A DNA stretch of 10,661 nt, from positions 1 through 10,661 of the forward strand of contig DAOVZP010000021.1 in NCBI GenBank assembly GCA_030635045.1, written 5' to 3'. Every line of letters begins with the position of its first letter. The stretch's first letter is position 1. This DNA is from Bacteroidota bacterium. Lineage in GTDB: Bacteria > Bacteroidota > Bacteroidia > Bacteroidales > B18-G4. Below the pieces are notes generated by a model, which did not search any database, was not told the origin of the DNA, and worked only from the letters and a program-made list of their open reading frames with translations. Positions 1 through 7,193 of this stretch are shown here, in pieces. Made by a program: the position numbers and the translations under genes.

Positions 1-356
1 ACCAGCAGCAATTTTCGATGATTCCGGCAATGGTTTTTAGTGAAGAAAACCCAAAAGAATCTTATCTTCATAAAGAAGCGGACTTCACCCCCATGGTCTT
101 CCAGTTCCTTGAAAAAAGAACGGGAAACCTGCGCACCCCACGAGTCTATCAAGATGTTGACCGATATGCCTTCCCTTGCTTTGCTTGTAAGAACATCACG
201 AAAGCGTTCACCAATATTACCCCCACCGAATTTATAGGTTTCGATGCTAATGCTTTTCCGTGCAGCTGAAATATCCTCAAGCATGGCATTATAATACTGC
301 CACGGATCATCATAAAAAACCGGATCCCCTGTTTGTATGTCATCAAGTTCTTCCAT
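1..356 (-). CDS. Phospholipase D-like / cardiolipin synthase-family protein (3' part outside window)
   Basis: The first 118 residues are visible and the rest lies beyond the left edge. The PLD superfamily includes cardiolipin synthases, phosphatidyl transferases and nucleases that use paired HxKx4D motifs; the usual role in such operons is membrane phospholipid synthesis, but substrate cannot be read here. Seen directly: a segment reading AARKSISIETYKF (about residues 31-43), typical of the first beta strand of the PLD fold; a second strand VNILIDSWG (66-74); and NHRKLLL at 112-118, which supplies His113 and Lys115 of the first HxK motif just before the sequence ends. There is no signal peptide. 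ATG at 354-356 is chosen because an in-frame TAA lies a few codons upstream. It starts 15 bp after the response regulator stop, so the two are probably co-transcribed. The second HKD motif cannot be checked. Confidence 0.85.
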   Translation of the reverse strand, partial: MEELDDIQTGDPVFYDDPWQYYNAMLEDISAARKSISIETYKFGGGNIGERFRDVLTSKAREGISVNILIDSWGAQVSRSFFKELEDHGGEVRFFMKIRFFWVFFTKNHCRNHRKLLL

Positions 357-371
357 TCTGCATGGCAATAT

Positions 372-1121
372 TTACAGGCTTTTAAACAGTTTCATCAGGT
401 CTTCTTTTTTCCTGAAAGAGACAGGAACAGAAGAATTATCATCCATGATCAAAAAACCACCTTCTTTCTTATCATATCGTTTTACATGGGCCAGGTTTAT
501 CAGGTGCGACTGATGTACCCTGTAAAACTTAAAATCATTCAGCAGTTCATTATACTCCTTAAGGGTTTTTGAGACAGTGATCTTTTCATTTTCTACCGTG
601 AAAAAATGAGTGTAGTTTTTTTCCGATTCACAGCGAATAATATCTCTAAGATTCACAATATGAACACTGTCGGTAGTTTTCAACACGATCTTTTTCGTGT
701 TACTGCTCAGCATATCAAGGTTTTCATAGAGTGCCTCAAGTTTAACCGACATATTGTCTTTATTCATAACCCCCTTTGCTTTTTGAACAGCATTCACCAA
801 TTCGTCAGGATCGAGGGGTTTAAGGATATAATCGATGGCACTGAATTTAATGGCCCTGATCGCAAACTCTTCAAAAGCAGTAATGAAGATCACCAGAAAA
901 TCAATATCGTTCAATTTTCGCAGGAGATCAAAACCAGTGCCATCAGCCATCTTGATATCAAGTAATACAAGATCGGGGTGATGGTCCTTAAGAACTTTTA
1001 CTCCTTCTTTAACACTGCCGGCGGTAGCGATAACCTTCACATCCGTGCAGTAGGTTTCAAGCATGTTAAGGATGGTTTCGCGGGCTTTTACCTCATCATC
1101 GATGACGATTGTCTTTATCAT
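372..1121 (-). CDS. LytTR-family response regulator
   Basis: A 249-residue two-component response regulator: an N-terminal receiver domain (about 1-120) and a C-terminal LytTR DNA-binding domain (about 143-245), the standard length for the LytR/AlgR family. Receiver residues are all present: acidic pair Asp8-Asp9, phospho-acceptor Asp55 in LVLLDIKM, Thr81 and Lys101 in the ILKP turn. The LytTR part contains the typical strand and loop FYRVHQSHLINLAHV (198-212). By family knowledge, phosphorylation by a LytS-type kinase promotes dimer binding to tandem 9-bp sites in target promoters; no such site could be assigned here. It lies 132 bp downstream of the large sensor kinase on the same strand, which is very probably its partner, and 15 bp upstream of a PLD-like gene. 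No clear promoter of its own is visible in the gap. Confidence 0.93.
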   Translation of the reverse strand: MIKTIVIDDEVKARETILNMLETYCTDVKVIATAGSVKEGVKVLKDHHPDLVLLDIKMADGTGFDLLRKLNDIDFLVIFITAFEEFAIRAIKFSAIDYILKPLDPDELVNAVQKAKGVMNKDNMSVKLEALYENLDMLSSNTKKIVLKTTDSVHIVNLRDIIRCESEKNYTHFFTVENEKITVSKTLKEYNELLNDFKFYRVHQSHLINLAHVKRYDKKEGGFLIMDDNSSVPVSFRKKEDLMKLFKSL

Positions 1122-1173
1122 TTGAATCTTCTCTTTGGTACCGTTTATTAATCAGGCTTGCAGTAAAAATACA

Positions 1174-1190
1174 AAAACTTAGCAAGTTTT
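1174..1190. repeat. Perfect 7-bp inverted repeat between kinase and regulator genes
   Basis: In the 132-bp gap between the kinase and response regulator genes, AAAACTT (1174-1180) and AAGTTTT (1184-1190) form a perfect inverted repeat with a 3-nt spacer. Read on the minus strand it is followed by a T-rich stretch (TTTGTATTTTT), so it could act as a weak intrinsic terminator or attenuator that lowers regulator and PLD expression relative to the kinase, or as an operator. The stem is AT-rich and thus weak. The rest of this gap holds nothing I can assign. Confidence 0.35.
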
Positions 1191-1253
1191 CATAGTGGAA
1201 ATATGCTTTCATGCTTATGTTTATTGTATGCCCAAATTGTGCAGACAATAAGT

Positions 1254-4199
1254 TTAAACATTTTTATACGGAATGTATATTATAACCAGTGTGCCGGTGG
1301 ATGCACCATCACTACCGTGAAGGTCAATGATCTCCAGCTGTATTTTCCTGAGGGTGATCTTGTTCATTGATTCCATTCTCTTGTTGATGATCTCCAATCC
1401 CATTGATTTGTGAAGTTTCCCCTTTTTCTTTTGCATTTTCATGGCTTTTTCCCTGCCTATGCCATTATCCTCAACCTCAACCATCAGGCAGTCGTCCTTT
1501 ATACTTATGTCCAGCTTTAATTTCCCTTGCTTCTTCTTATGCTGCAATCCGTGCTCTATGGCATTTTCGAGGAAGGGCTGTATCATCAATGGGGGTATCT
1601 CTGTAGATTCAGGGATCAGCTCGTCGTCGACATGGATTATGAAATCAAACTTTTCGCTGAACCGCAATCGTTGCAGTTCCAGATAATACTGCAGTGCTTC
1701 AATTTCCTTGTCCAGTGTAATATATTCTTCACTGGAGCCATACAGGGTATGCCTGATCAGTTTGGCAAAAGCGGTAAGGTACCGGCCGGCTTCCCTTGGC
1801 TTGTTCATGTACATAAAACCCTGTATGGCAAGCAAGGCATTAAATACAAAGTGGGGGTTCATCTGCAGCCGGAATAACTTTTGTTCCATTTTTACGAGTT
1901 CATACCTGGCATTTTCTTTTATTTTTTTCTGCTTCTGAAAGAAAGCCCAGATGAGTACAAGGGTACCTGACGACAATATGATCAGCAGGATCATGAACCA
2001 TATTGTTTGTGTGAAATGTTTATTGATCCGGAATTGAATATTTTTTGGGGAATCGTTCCAAATCCCATGGACATTACCAACATTTACAAAAAAAGTGTAA
2101 TCACCCGGTGGCAGGTTTGGGAAATTGGCCCATTTGTTTTTTGTCTGTATGATCTCATCATTATAATTGGAAAGCATATACCGGTATCTCAGGTTTTCAC
2201 CCAACCTGTAGCTGATCCCGCTAAAGTTGATCCGGATATCATTTTGATCATGGGCCAGCGAATAATAATCCAATATGCATGTATCCCTTCCATTTATCTG
2301 AATGCTGCTGATCTGGATCAGAGGTGGTACAAGGTGTGGTTTGAGATTAGCAGGGTCAAAAGATACAAGCCCCGTGCCGGTGGCAAGCCAGATAAAGCCA
2401 TCATGCATCCTGATACTGTTAATCTCATTGGAAGGTAATCCATCACTTTGTCCATAGCTTTCAATGTTATAATCATCGTACCCGGGTGTAAAAACGATCC
2501 TGTTCAAGCCATCTTTTGTACCTACCCATAAGATTGTATCATTCTGTGCATATAGAGACTTGATCGTATTTCCAATCAATCCATTTTCTTCAGTCAGATG
2601 ATCAGTGACACTATCGTTATATAGAAAAACCAGGCCATGGGCCGATGTGCCGATCACCATCATCTCTTTCAATTTGGTAATACTGCTGATCCGTTCTTTG
2701 AGAATTGGTGATAAGCTGCCTTTGAAATAAGATCTGTCGTTTTTATACACATACAGACCATAGAGTGTTCCAATCCAGATATCCTGATCTTCTTCCTGAT
2801 ATACTGAATATATCCTTCTGCTTGTATCAGGTACTATGAACTTTTGCAATTCGCCATGCTTATAGATTCCCAACTTCGTGCTGGCAACAATGATGGTTTC
2901 ATCAGGACCGCTGCAGAGGAAGTTAGAATTTAAGATCGTATCGGGGGGATGTGGAAACCCTGCAGGGTCATAACGCAGATATTTCGTTGAGGGGAGCCAC
3001 AAATATCCATCCGAATCAATACAAATGTGCCTGACCCAGTCATATGGTTCTCCGATATCAACCTGTCTGATCTTGATTAGCTTACCTTGTGATAAACTGC
3101 CTGAGTATAAATGTTTGTCCCTGCTGGTGAACCAGAGACGGTTTCCTGAAATGGCAAGTGCCATAACATTCAGGGCACGCTCATCACCCGGCAGAGTAAA
3201 ATGGCTAAAATCAAAACTTGGTGAAAAGAACACACCATGGCCTTCAGTACCCAGCCAGTAATCCCCCTCCTTATCCTGAGTAATGCTGGTGATCGTATAA
3301 CCATCCAGAAAATGGACACCACTACCTCTAAACAAGTGGTCCTCAAACATGTAAACACCATTGTCGTATTTCACACTTACCCATAATTTATCCTTATCAT
3401 CCACAAATACGGAAAGGATCTCATCATTAAATGATCTTTGAGCAATAAGCTTGTGATCCTTTATGTAGTATATATTATTCCGGTAGCTGACCAGGTAGGC
3501 ATTTTTGCCTGTCTCAATAAAATGGCGCTGAAACTCGCGGTGGGTAAATGCCACTTTAATATAATAGGTGCTGTCATTATAAAAAAGATGTCCTTCCTTA
3601 TAGTAGGAACCCAGCATCCGGCTTAGAATGGTTAAAAAGTAGTCGTTACCCTTATCTTCAAATAAAAGGTAACATGAATCTCTATTGTTAGGCCGCATCG
3701 CCGGATGGGCATTGATATTGCCCTCTTTGTCGATATATGCATACCCTCCCTGTCGGGGCGACATCAATAAACCTCCTGCAGAATCAACAAATATTTTGTT
3801 AAAATAATTATCCCTGAAATATTTTACAATCGTATCATTATACGGGTAGATGACAAACTCCCCCTGGTCGTAATAGCTGAGCATCCCATTGTAAGCAAGG
3901 AACCAGATACGGCCAAATGCATCTTTATAAAGTTTAAGTGTTGAATTGGTAGGCAGGCCGCTGGCTACATTAAAATTAATGAATTCAATGCCGTTATATC
4001 TGCAAACTCCATTGTCGGTGGCAAACCACAAAAGTCCGTCATCAGCAACCAGAACATCATATACATCGTTTCCCGGCAAGCCTTCTTCCTCAGTAAATTT
4101 GCTGAATTTAGGATCCTGTGGATAAGCAGCCTGTAGAAACAGCGTGACCATTCCGATAACACAACAAAAGATATAATTGATTACTTTTTGATTAAGCAT
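1254..4199 (-). CDS. Large sensor histidine kinase: two-component regulator propeller, Y_Y_Y and LytS-type kinase domains
   Basis: A 981-residue membrane sensor. Residues about 5-27 form a signal peptide or signal anchor ending near QAAYPQ. Residues about 33-620 carry repeated propeller motifs of the Reg_prop type, for example GLLWFATDNGVCRYNG (55-70), DYWLGTEGHGVFF (313-325), DIWIGTLYGLYVY (473-485) and LWVGTKDGLNRI (557-568); these usually fold as two seven-bladed propellers in the periplasm. A Y_Y_Y domain (about 655-725) leads to a single membrane helix (about 732-753). The cytoplasmic part is a His_kinase (LytS/YehU) domain with phospho-acceptor His783 in NPHFVFNALL, followed by an ATPase domain with N-box FLENAIEHG (877-885), G1 box DNGIG (911-915) and a G2-like MGLEIINKR (933-941). 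There is no fused regulator, unlike hybrid systems that control polysaccharide use loci; the separate LytTR regulator downstream is the expected partner. The ligand is unknown. It is divergent from yicC, and no convincing TAnnTTTG box was found for it. Confidence 0.93.
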   Translation of the reverse strand: MLNQKVINYIFCCVIGMVTLFLQAAYPQDPKFSKFTEEEGLPGNDVYDVLVADDGLLWFATDNGVCRYNGIEFINFNVASGLPTNSTLKLYKDAFGRIWFLAYNGMLSYYDQGEFVIYPYNDTIVKYFRDNYFNKIFVDSAGGLLMSPRQGGYAYIDKEGNINAHPAMRPNNRDSCYLLFEDKGNDYFLTILSRMLGSYYKEGHLFYNDSTYYIKVAFTHREFQRHFIETGKNAYLVSYRNNIYYIKDHKLIAQRSFNDEILSVFVDDKDKLWVSVKYDNGVYMFEDHLFRGSGVHFLDGYTITSITQDKEGDYWLGTEGHGVFFSPSFDFSHFTLPGDERALNVMALAISGNRLWFTSRDKHLYSGSLSQGKLIKIRQVDIGEPYDWVRHICIDSDGYLWLPSTKYLRYDPAGFPHPPDTILNSNFLCSGPDETIIVASTKLGIYKHGELQKFIVPDTSRRIYSVYQEEDQDIWIGTLYGLYVYKNDRSYFKGSLSPILKERISSITKLKEMMVIGTSAHGLVFLYNDSVTDHLTEENGLIGNTIKSLYAQNDTILWVGTKDGLNRIVFTPGYDDYNIESYGQSDGLPSNEINSIRMHDGFIWLATGTGLVSFDPANLKPHLVPPLIQISSIQINGRDTCILDYYSLAHDQNDIRINFSGISYRLGENLRYRYMLSNYNDEIIQTKNKWANFPNLPPGDYTFFVNVGNVHGIWNDSPKNIQFRINKHFTQTIWFMILLIILSSGTLVLIWAFFQKQKKIKENARYELVKMEQKLFRLQMNPHFVFNALLAIQGFMYMNKPREAGRYLTAFAKLIRHTLYGSSEEYITLDKEIEALQYYLELQRLRFSEKFDFIIHVDDELIPESTEIPPLMIQPFLENAIEHGLQHKKKQGKLKLDISIKDDCLMVEVEDNGIGREKAMKMQKKKGKLHKSMGLEIINKRMESMNKITLRKIQLEIIDLHGSDGASTGTLVIIYIPYKNV

Positions 4200-4269
4200 A
4201 GCCCTGTGTTACAATTGCAATTTAATCATTTTTTTAATATTCCCAGGTTTTGCAGTGTGCTGCGATTGT

Positions 4270-4300
4270 TTTGGAGAAAGCAATTTCCTTATTATCTTTG
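4270..4300 (+). promoter_or_regulatory. Bacteroidota-type promoter of yicC-gmk-nadD
   Basis: TTTG at 4270-4273 and TATCTTTG at 4293-4300 are separated by exactly 19 nt and followed by C, a full match to the Bacteroidota sigma consensus TTTG-N19-TAnnTTTG. Transcription would begin about 4-6 nt after the box, giving a leader of roughly 12-14 nt before the yicC ATG. A weak AAGG (4311-4314) lies just before the start codon. The box also sets the yicC start, because the longer open frame from 4255 begins upstream of the promoter. Confidence 0.85.
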
Positions 4301-4317
4301 CTGTAAATAAAAGGATT

Positions 4318-5193
4318 ATGATCAAATCGATGACCGGATTCGGCAGAAGCACTCTTGATTTGCCGGAAAGAAGCATCTCCATTGAGGTTAAGTCGCTAAA
4401 CAGCAAACAATTTGATGCATACCTGCGTTTACCTCCACTTTATCGTGAAAAAGAAGGTGAGCTCAGACTGCTTCTTAATAATGAGCTGGAGCGCGGCAAG
4501 ATAGAACTCAATATTAATATTGACAAGAACGGTGAAACAGGCGTTTATCAGTTTAACCGGGTCCTGGCAAAGCAGTATTATACAGAGATCAAAGCGCTTG
4601 CAGAAGAATTAAACCTGGAAATGAACGACCAGGTGATAAGCACTCTTACAAAGATGCCGGATGTTTTAAAGGCCGAACAAGCATCCCTGTCGGAGGAAGA
4701 GTGGGCGCAAGTACGGGAGGCTGTAAAAGCAGCCATTGACAAGCTGAATGATTTCCGGATAAAGGAAGGTGCCGCACTAGAAAAAGACTTGCTCTCCAGG
4801 GCAATTTTGATTGAAAAGCTCCTTGAGAAGATCCCACCTCTTGAGGAAAAGCGGATCACACATATGCGGGAACGCCTGAAAAAGCAACTCGAAGATTACC
4901 TCCAGCAAGGGACAGTTGATATGAACCGCTTTGAGCAGGAAGTAGTTTATTATATGGAAAAACTCGACATTACTGAAGAGAAGGTCAGGCTAAAAAAACA
5001 TTGCAGCTATTTTGCTGAAATCCTTGCAGAACAAGGGTCTAACGGGAAAAAGCTTGGGTTTATATCACAGGAAATGGGCCGTGAGATCAACACCCTTGGT
5101 TCCAAAGCCAATGACGCCGACATTCAGAAGATCGTCGTGCTGATGAAGGATGAACTGGAAAAGATCAAGGAGCAATTATTCAATATTCTCTGA
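4318..5193 (+). CDS. yicC: YicC/YloC family endoribonuclease
   Basis: A 291-residue protein matching the YicC family along its whole length (typically about 290 residues). The N-terminal signature MIKSMTGFGR is at residues 1-10, and EVKSLNSKQFDAYLRLP (23-39) follows as in homologues. The C-terminal DUF1732 region is intact: KLDITEEKVRLKKH (215-228), KLGFISQEMGREINTLGSKA (245-264) and the closing helix. YicC proteins are cytoplasmic; E. coli YicC is reported to be an RNA endonuclease that affects small-RNA turnover, but the role in Bacteroidota is less clear. The frame is open upstream to 4255, but ATG 4318 is preferred because the family begins at this methionine and the promoter lies upstream of it. 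The stop overlaps the gmk start by one base (TGATG), indicating translational coupling. Confidence 0.93.
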   Translation: MIKSMTGFGRSTLDLPERSISIEVKSLNSKQFDAYLRLPPLYREKEGELRLLLNNELERGKIELNINIDKNGETGVYQFNRVLAKQYYTEIKALAEELNLEMNDQVISTLTKMPDVLKAEQASLSEEEWAQVREAVKAAIDKLNDFRIKEGAALEKDLLSRAILIEKLLEKIPPLEEKRITHMRERLKKQLEDYLQQGTVDMNRFEQEVVYYMEKLDITEEKVRLKKHCSYFAEILAEQGSNGKKLGFISQEMGREINTLGSKANDADIQKIVVLMKDELEKIKEQLFNIL

Positions 5194-5762
5194 TGGAAGC
5201 CAAGCTTGTCATATTTTCCGCTCCCTCCGGGGCAGGCAAGACCACCATCGTCCGTGCCATGCTGGATAGTTTCCAAAATCTTGAATTTTCCATTTCTGCC
5301 TGCAGCAGGCCAAAAAGAGAAAATGAAGTTGACGGAGAAGATTATTATTTCCTGGGGGTAGAAGGCTTCAAAAAGAAGATTGAAGAAGATGCCTTCCTGG
5401 AATGGGAAGAGGTTTACCGGGATCATTTTTACGGAACTCTGAAATCTGAGGTAACGCGTATCGGGGCAAAGGATCATTATGTGATCTTCGATGTAGACGT
5501 TTACGGAGGATTGAACATTAAAAGGCAATTCGGCAGGAAGGCCCTTGCAATATTCATTATGCCGCCTTCTGTTGAAGTCCTTGAGGATCGCCTGAGAAAA
5601 CGATCGACCGATACTGATAAGAATATCCAAAAAAGAATGGACAAGGCACGGCATGAGATCAGCAAGGCAGATGAATTTGATAAGATCATCATTAATAATG
5701 AGCTTAATGATGCCATCGATGAAGCAAAAAGAGCCGTAACAGATTTTTTGAATAATGAGTGA
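5193..5762 (+). CDS. gmk: Guanylate kinase
   Basis: A 189-residue guanylate kinase of normal family length. It converts GMP plus ATP to GDP plus ADP in the cytoplasm, an essential step in guanine nucleotide supply. The ATP-binding P-loop is SAPSGAGKTT (9-18), with Lys16; its first P-loop position is Ala, as in E. coli Gmk. The GMP-binding segment runs SISACSRPKRENEVDGEDYYF (33-53), with Arg39 and Arg42 as expected nucleotide contacts, and FYGTL (79-83) and FDVDVYGG (99-106) correspond to further GMP-site motifs. The lid contains RLRKRSTDT (133-141). The ATG shares one base with the yicC stop, and the 3' end overlaps nadD by 8 bp, so the three genes form one operon. Confidence 0.96.
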   Translation: MEAKLVIFSAPSGAGKTTIVRAMLDSFQNLEFSISACSRPKRENEVDGEDYYFLGVEGFKKKIEEDAFLEWEEVYRDHFYGTLKSEVTRIGAKDHYVIFDVDVYGGLNIKRQFGRKALAIFIMPPSVEVLEDRLRKRSTDTDKNIQKRMDKARHEISKADEFDKIIINNELNDAIDEAKRAVTDFLNNE

Positions 5763-6342
5763 AAAAAGTAAAACCGGGCTGTTTTTCGGATCATTCAACC
5801 CCATTCACATTGGGCATATGATCCTTGCCGGGTATATGATAGAATATACCGACCTCAAGGAAGTCTGGTTTGTTGTTTCACCCCAGAACCCACTCAAAGA
5901 GAAGAACAGCCTTTTGGCCGATTATCACCGCCTTGCCATGGTAAATATTGCCGTGGAAGATGATGCCCGTATGCGCTCCTGCAATATAGAGTTTAAGATG
6001 CCCCAGCCATCATATACCATCGATACCCTGGCATATCTTGACGAAAAGCACCCCGACAGGCACTTTGTATTGATCGGGGGCACCGATATTCTTCCCAGCT
6101 TTCATAAATGGAAAAATTACAAGGTTTTGCTGGAAAACTACCCCCTGTATATATACAATCGTCCGCACTATGAGCCGGGAGAATACGGCAATCACACGAA
6201 TATCAGTTTTTTCGATGCACCCCTGCTCGAAATATCAGCCAGCTTTATCAGGGCTTCAATAAAACAAGAGAAAGACATCCGGTATATGCTCCCTCCCAGG
6301 GTGTATGAATACATAATGGAGATGCACTTTTACGAAAAATAG
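5755..6342 (+). CDS. nadD: Nicotinate-nucleotide adenylyltransferase
   Basis: A 195-residue NadD, the enzyme that joins nicotinate mononucleotide and ATP to deamido-NAD in NAD synthesis. Motifs of the nucleotidyltransferase fold are intact: GSFNPIHIGH (12-21) holds the ATP-binding HxGH, SPQNPLK (42-48) matches the family substrate loop, LIGGTDILPSFHKWKNY (106-122) is the conserved middle motif, and ISASFIR (160-166) is the C-terminal ISxxxIR signature. Its start lies inside the last codons of gmk (8-bp overlap, different frame), which fits coupled translation. It is the last gene of the operon; 66 bp separate it from the convergent acetyltransferase gene, and no strong terminator is visible there. 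Confidence 0.95.
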   Translation: MSEKSKTGLFFGSFNPIHIGHMILAGYMIEYTDLKEVWFVVSPQNPLKEKNSLLADYHRLAMVNIAVEDDARMRSCNIEFKMPQPSYTIDTLAYLDEKHPDRHFVLIGGTDILPSFHKWKNYKVLLENYPLYIYNRPHYEPGEYGNHTNISFFDAPLLEISASFIRASIKQEKDIRYMLPPRVYEYIMEMHFYEK

Positions 6343-6408
6343 TTGCTGAATGCTATTATACCGGAGTGCCCAGATTAGAGAATCAGGCCAGACCGCCATG
6401 CATCATAC

Positions 6409-7074
6409 TCAGAAGTAATAAGTTTCCCGATCTTTACCCGACTCATGCTTTTTAATGTGGACCGGATCGAGGTCTCCCATAATAAGGTCATGAATTCCGC
6501 TTTTCAGATCTTCTTCTTCAAAAACCATCTTAATAAGTTCATCACCACTTAGCAGGTTGAGGGCTGCCTTAAGCTTTTTAGCAATAAAACCCATGCTATC
6601 CTTTTCGAGTGACAGGCGTACATATTCCTTATCCGGATCATCTTCAATCACTTTGAAGCCCAGCATTTTATTATACTTTAACGCCCTGTCATTACTCTTC
6701 AGGATAGTTGCTGTTGGCTTCAGGTTCCATATTGTTATGCCAAGTTCGGCAAAGATCATGGTGCAAAGGGTTGGAATATGTGTCTTTCGATAGTATTTAT
6801 CCCAGATAAAGATCCCGGTCTCCATCGATTTTTCCTCCCAGTTGATATCCTTTCCATTGATCAGGCCGATCTTCTTTCCCTTGTACTCAATGATGAAATA
6901 GAGGTTATAGTTATTGTTGACAGAATGAAACCATTTTTTCTGCATCTCTTCAGTGATATGCTCCCGGTAAACCATATACTTTTTAATACTGTTATGGTTC
7001 CGCCAATGCCTGAGCAGTTCAATATCTTCTTCCTGAAGCCTGATGAAACGTATATTGCTTTTCTCAATAAACAT
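6409..7074 (-). CDS. GNAT-family N-acetyltransferase, PseH-like, with C-terminal extension
   Basis: A 221-residue protein. Residues about 8-158 form a GNAT domain of the Acetyltransf_3 type: LLRHWRNHNSIKKYM (20-34) and KKWF (46-49) resemble PseH, which acetylates a UDP-4-amino sugar in pseudaminic acid synthesis. The C-terminal half of the fold is well kept: AELGITIWNLKPTATILKSN (109-128), then DRALKYNKMLGF (129-140). The acetyl-CoA loop, usually (Q/R)xxGxG/A, reads RKTHIP (96-101) and lacks its glycines. Residues 159-221 are an extra, charged region (GDELIKMVFEEEDL, then KKHESGKDRE) that I do not recognise. An amino-sugar or related acetyl transfer fits the neighbouring flippase and sulfotransferase, but the substrate is inference. 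It is transcribed divergently from the radical SAM gene and converges with nadD. Confidence 0.8.
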   Translation of the reverse strand: MFIEKSNIRFIRLQEEDIELLRHWRNHNSIKKYMVYREHITEEMQKKWFHSVNNNYNLYFIIEYKGKKIGLINGKDINWEEKSMETGIFIWDKYYRKTHIPTLCTMIFAELGITIWNLKPTATILKSNDRALKYNKMLGFKVIEDDPDKEYVRLSLEKDSMGFIAKKLKAALNLLSGDELIKMVFEEEDLKSGIHDLIMGDLDPVHIKKHESGKDRETYYF

Positions 7075-7103
7075 TTTGCCCGGTATTTAAGACACTTAAT
7101 ATG

Positions 7104-7111
7104 CAAAAGTA
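7104..7111 (-). promoter_or_regulatory. TAnnTTTG box for the acetyltransferase gene
   Basis: On the minus strand this reads TACTTTTG followed by C, a full match to the Bacteroidota -7 element. Predicted transcription start is near 7100, leaving a leader of about 26 nt before the ATG at 7072-7074. No TTTG is found at the usual distance upstream (TTTC lies at a 22-nt spacing), so the -33 element is weak or absent. Confidence 0.55.
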
Positions 7112-7160
7112 AGTATTTCCCCCCGTTAGAAGTGAAACAAGCCGATCACCTCAAAAATAA

Positions 7161-7168
7161 TACCTTTG
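7161..7168 (+). promoter_or_regulatory. TAnnTTTG box for the radical SAM gene
   Basis: TACCTTTG matches the Bacteroidota -7 element and points toward the radical SAM gene 25 bp downstream, predicting a leader of about 20 nt. The position 19 nt upstream reads CAAG rather than TTTG, so the -33 element is poor. It lies 49 bp from the oppositely directed box of the acetyltransferase gene. Confidence 0.55.
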
Positions 7169-7193
7169 TACGTTCCCGTATCCTCTTAAGAAA

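Noticed and set aside
2007..2438. Plus-strand open frame of 143 residues inside the kinase gene
   Set aside because: The minus-strand kinase frame is continuous with propeller and Y_Y_Y features here; the opposite frame shows no domain or promoter.
4200..4269. Promoter for the sensor kinase in the divergent gap
   Set aside because: No CAAAnnTA (the minus-strand form of TAnnTTTG) occurs; TTAAATTGC is the closest string and mismatches the consensus.
4255..4317. Longer yicC frame starting at ATG 4255
   Set aside because: The extra 21 residues do not match the family, and the start precedes both the -33 and -7 promoter elements, so it would not be on the transcript.
5193..5762. Overlapping yicC/gmk/nadD boundaries as an unusual arrangement
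   Set aside because: One-base and eight-base overlaps are normal for coupled bacterial operons, so this is not reported as a finding.
5124..5804. Antisense open frame of 226 residues across gmk
   Set aside because: It lies opposite a clear guanylate kinase gene with intact motifs, and its translation resembles no family; it is a shadow of the real gene.
6367..6390. Hairpin between the convergent nadD and acetyltransferase genes as a terminator
   Set aside because: GCCCAGATT and AATCAGGCC pair with two internal mismatches around AGAG and no T-run follows on either strand, so support is too weak for a terminator call.
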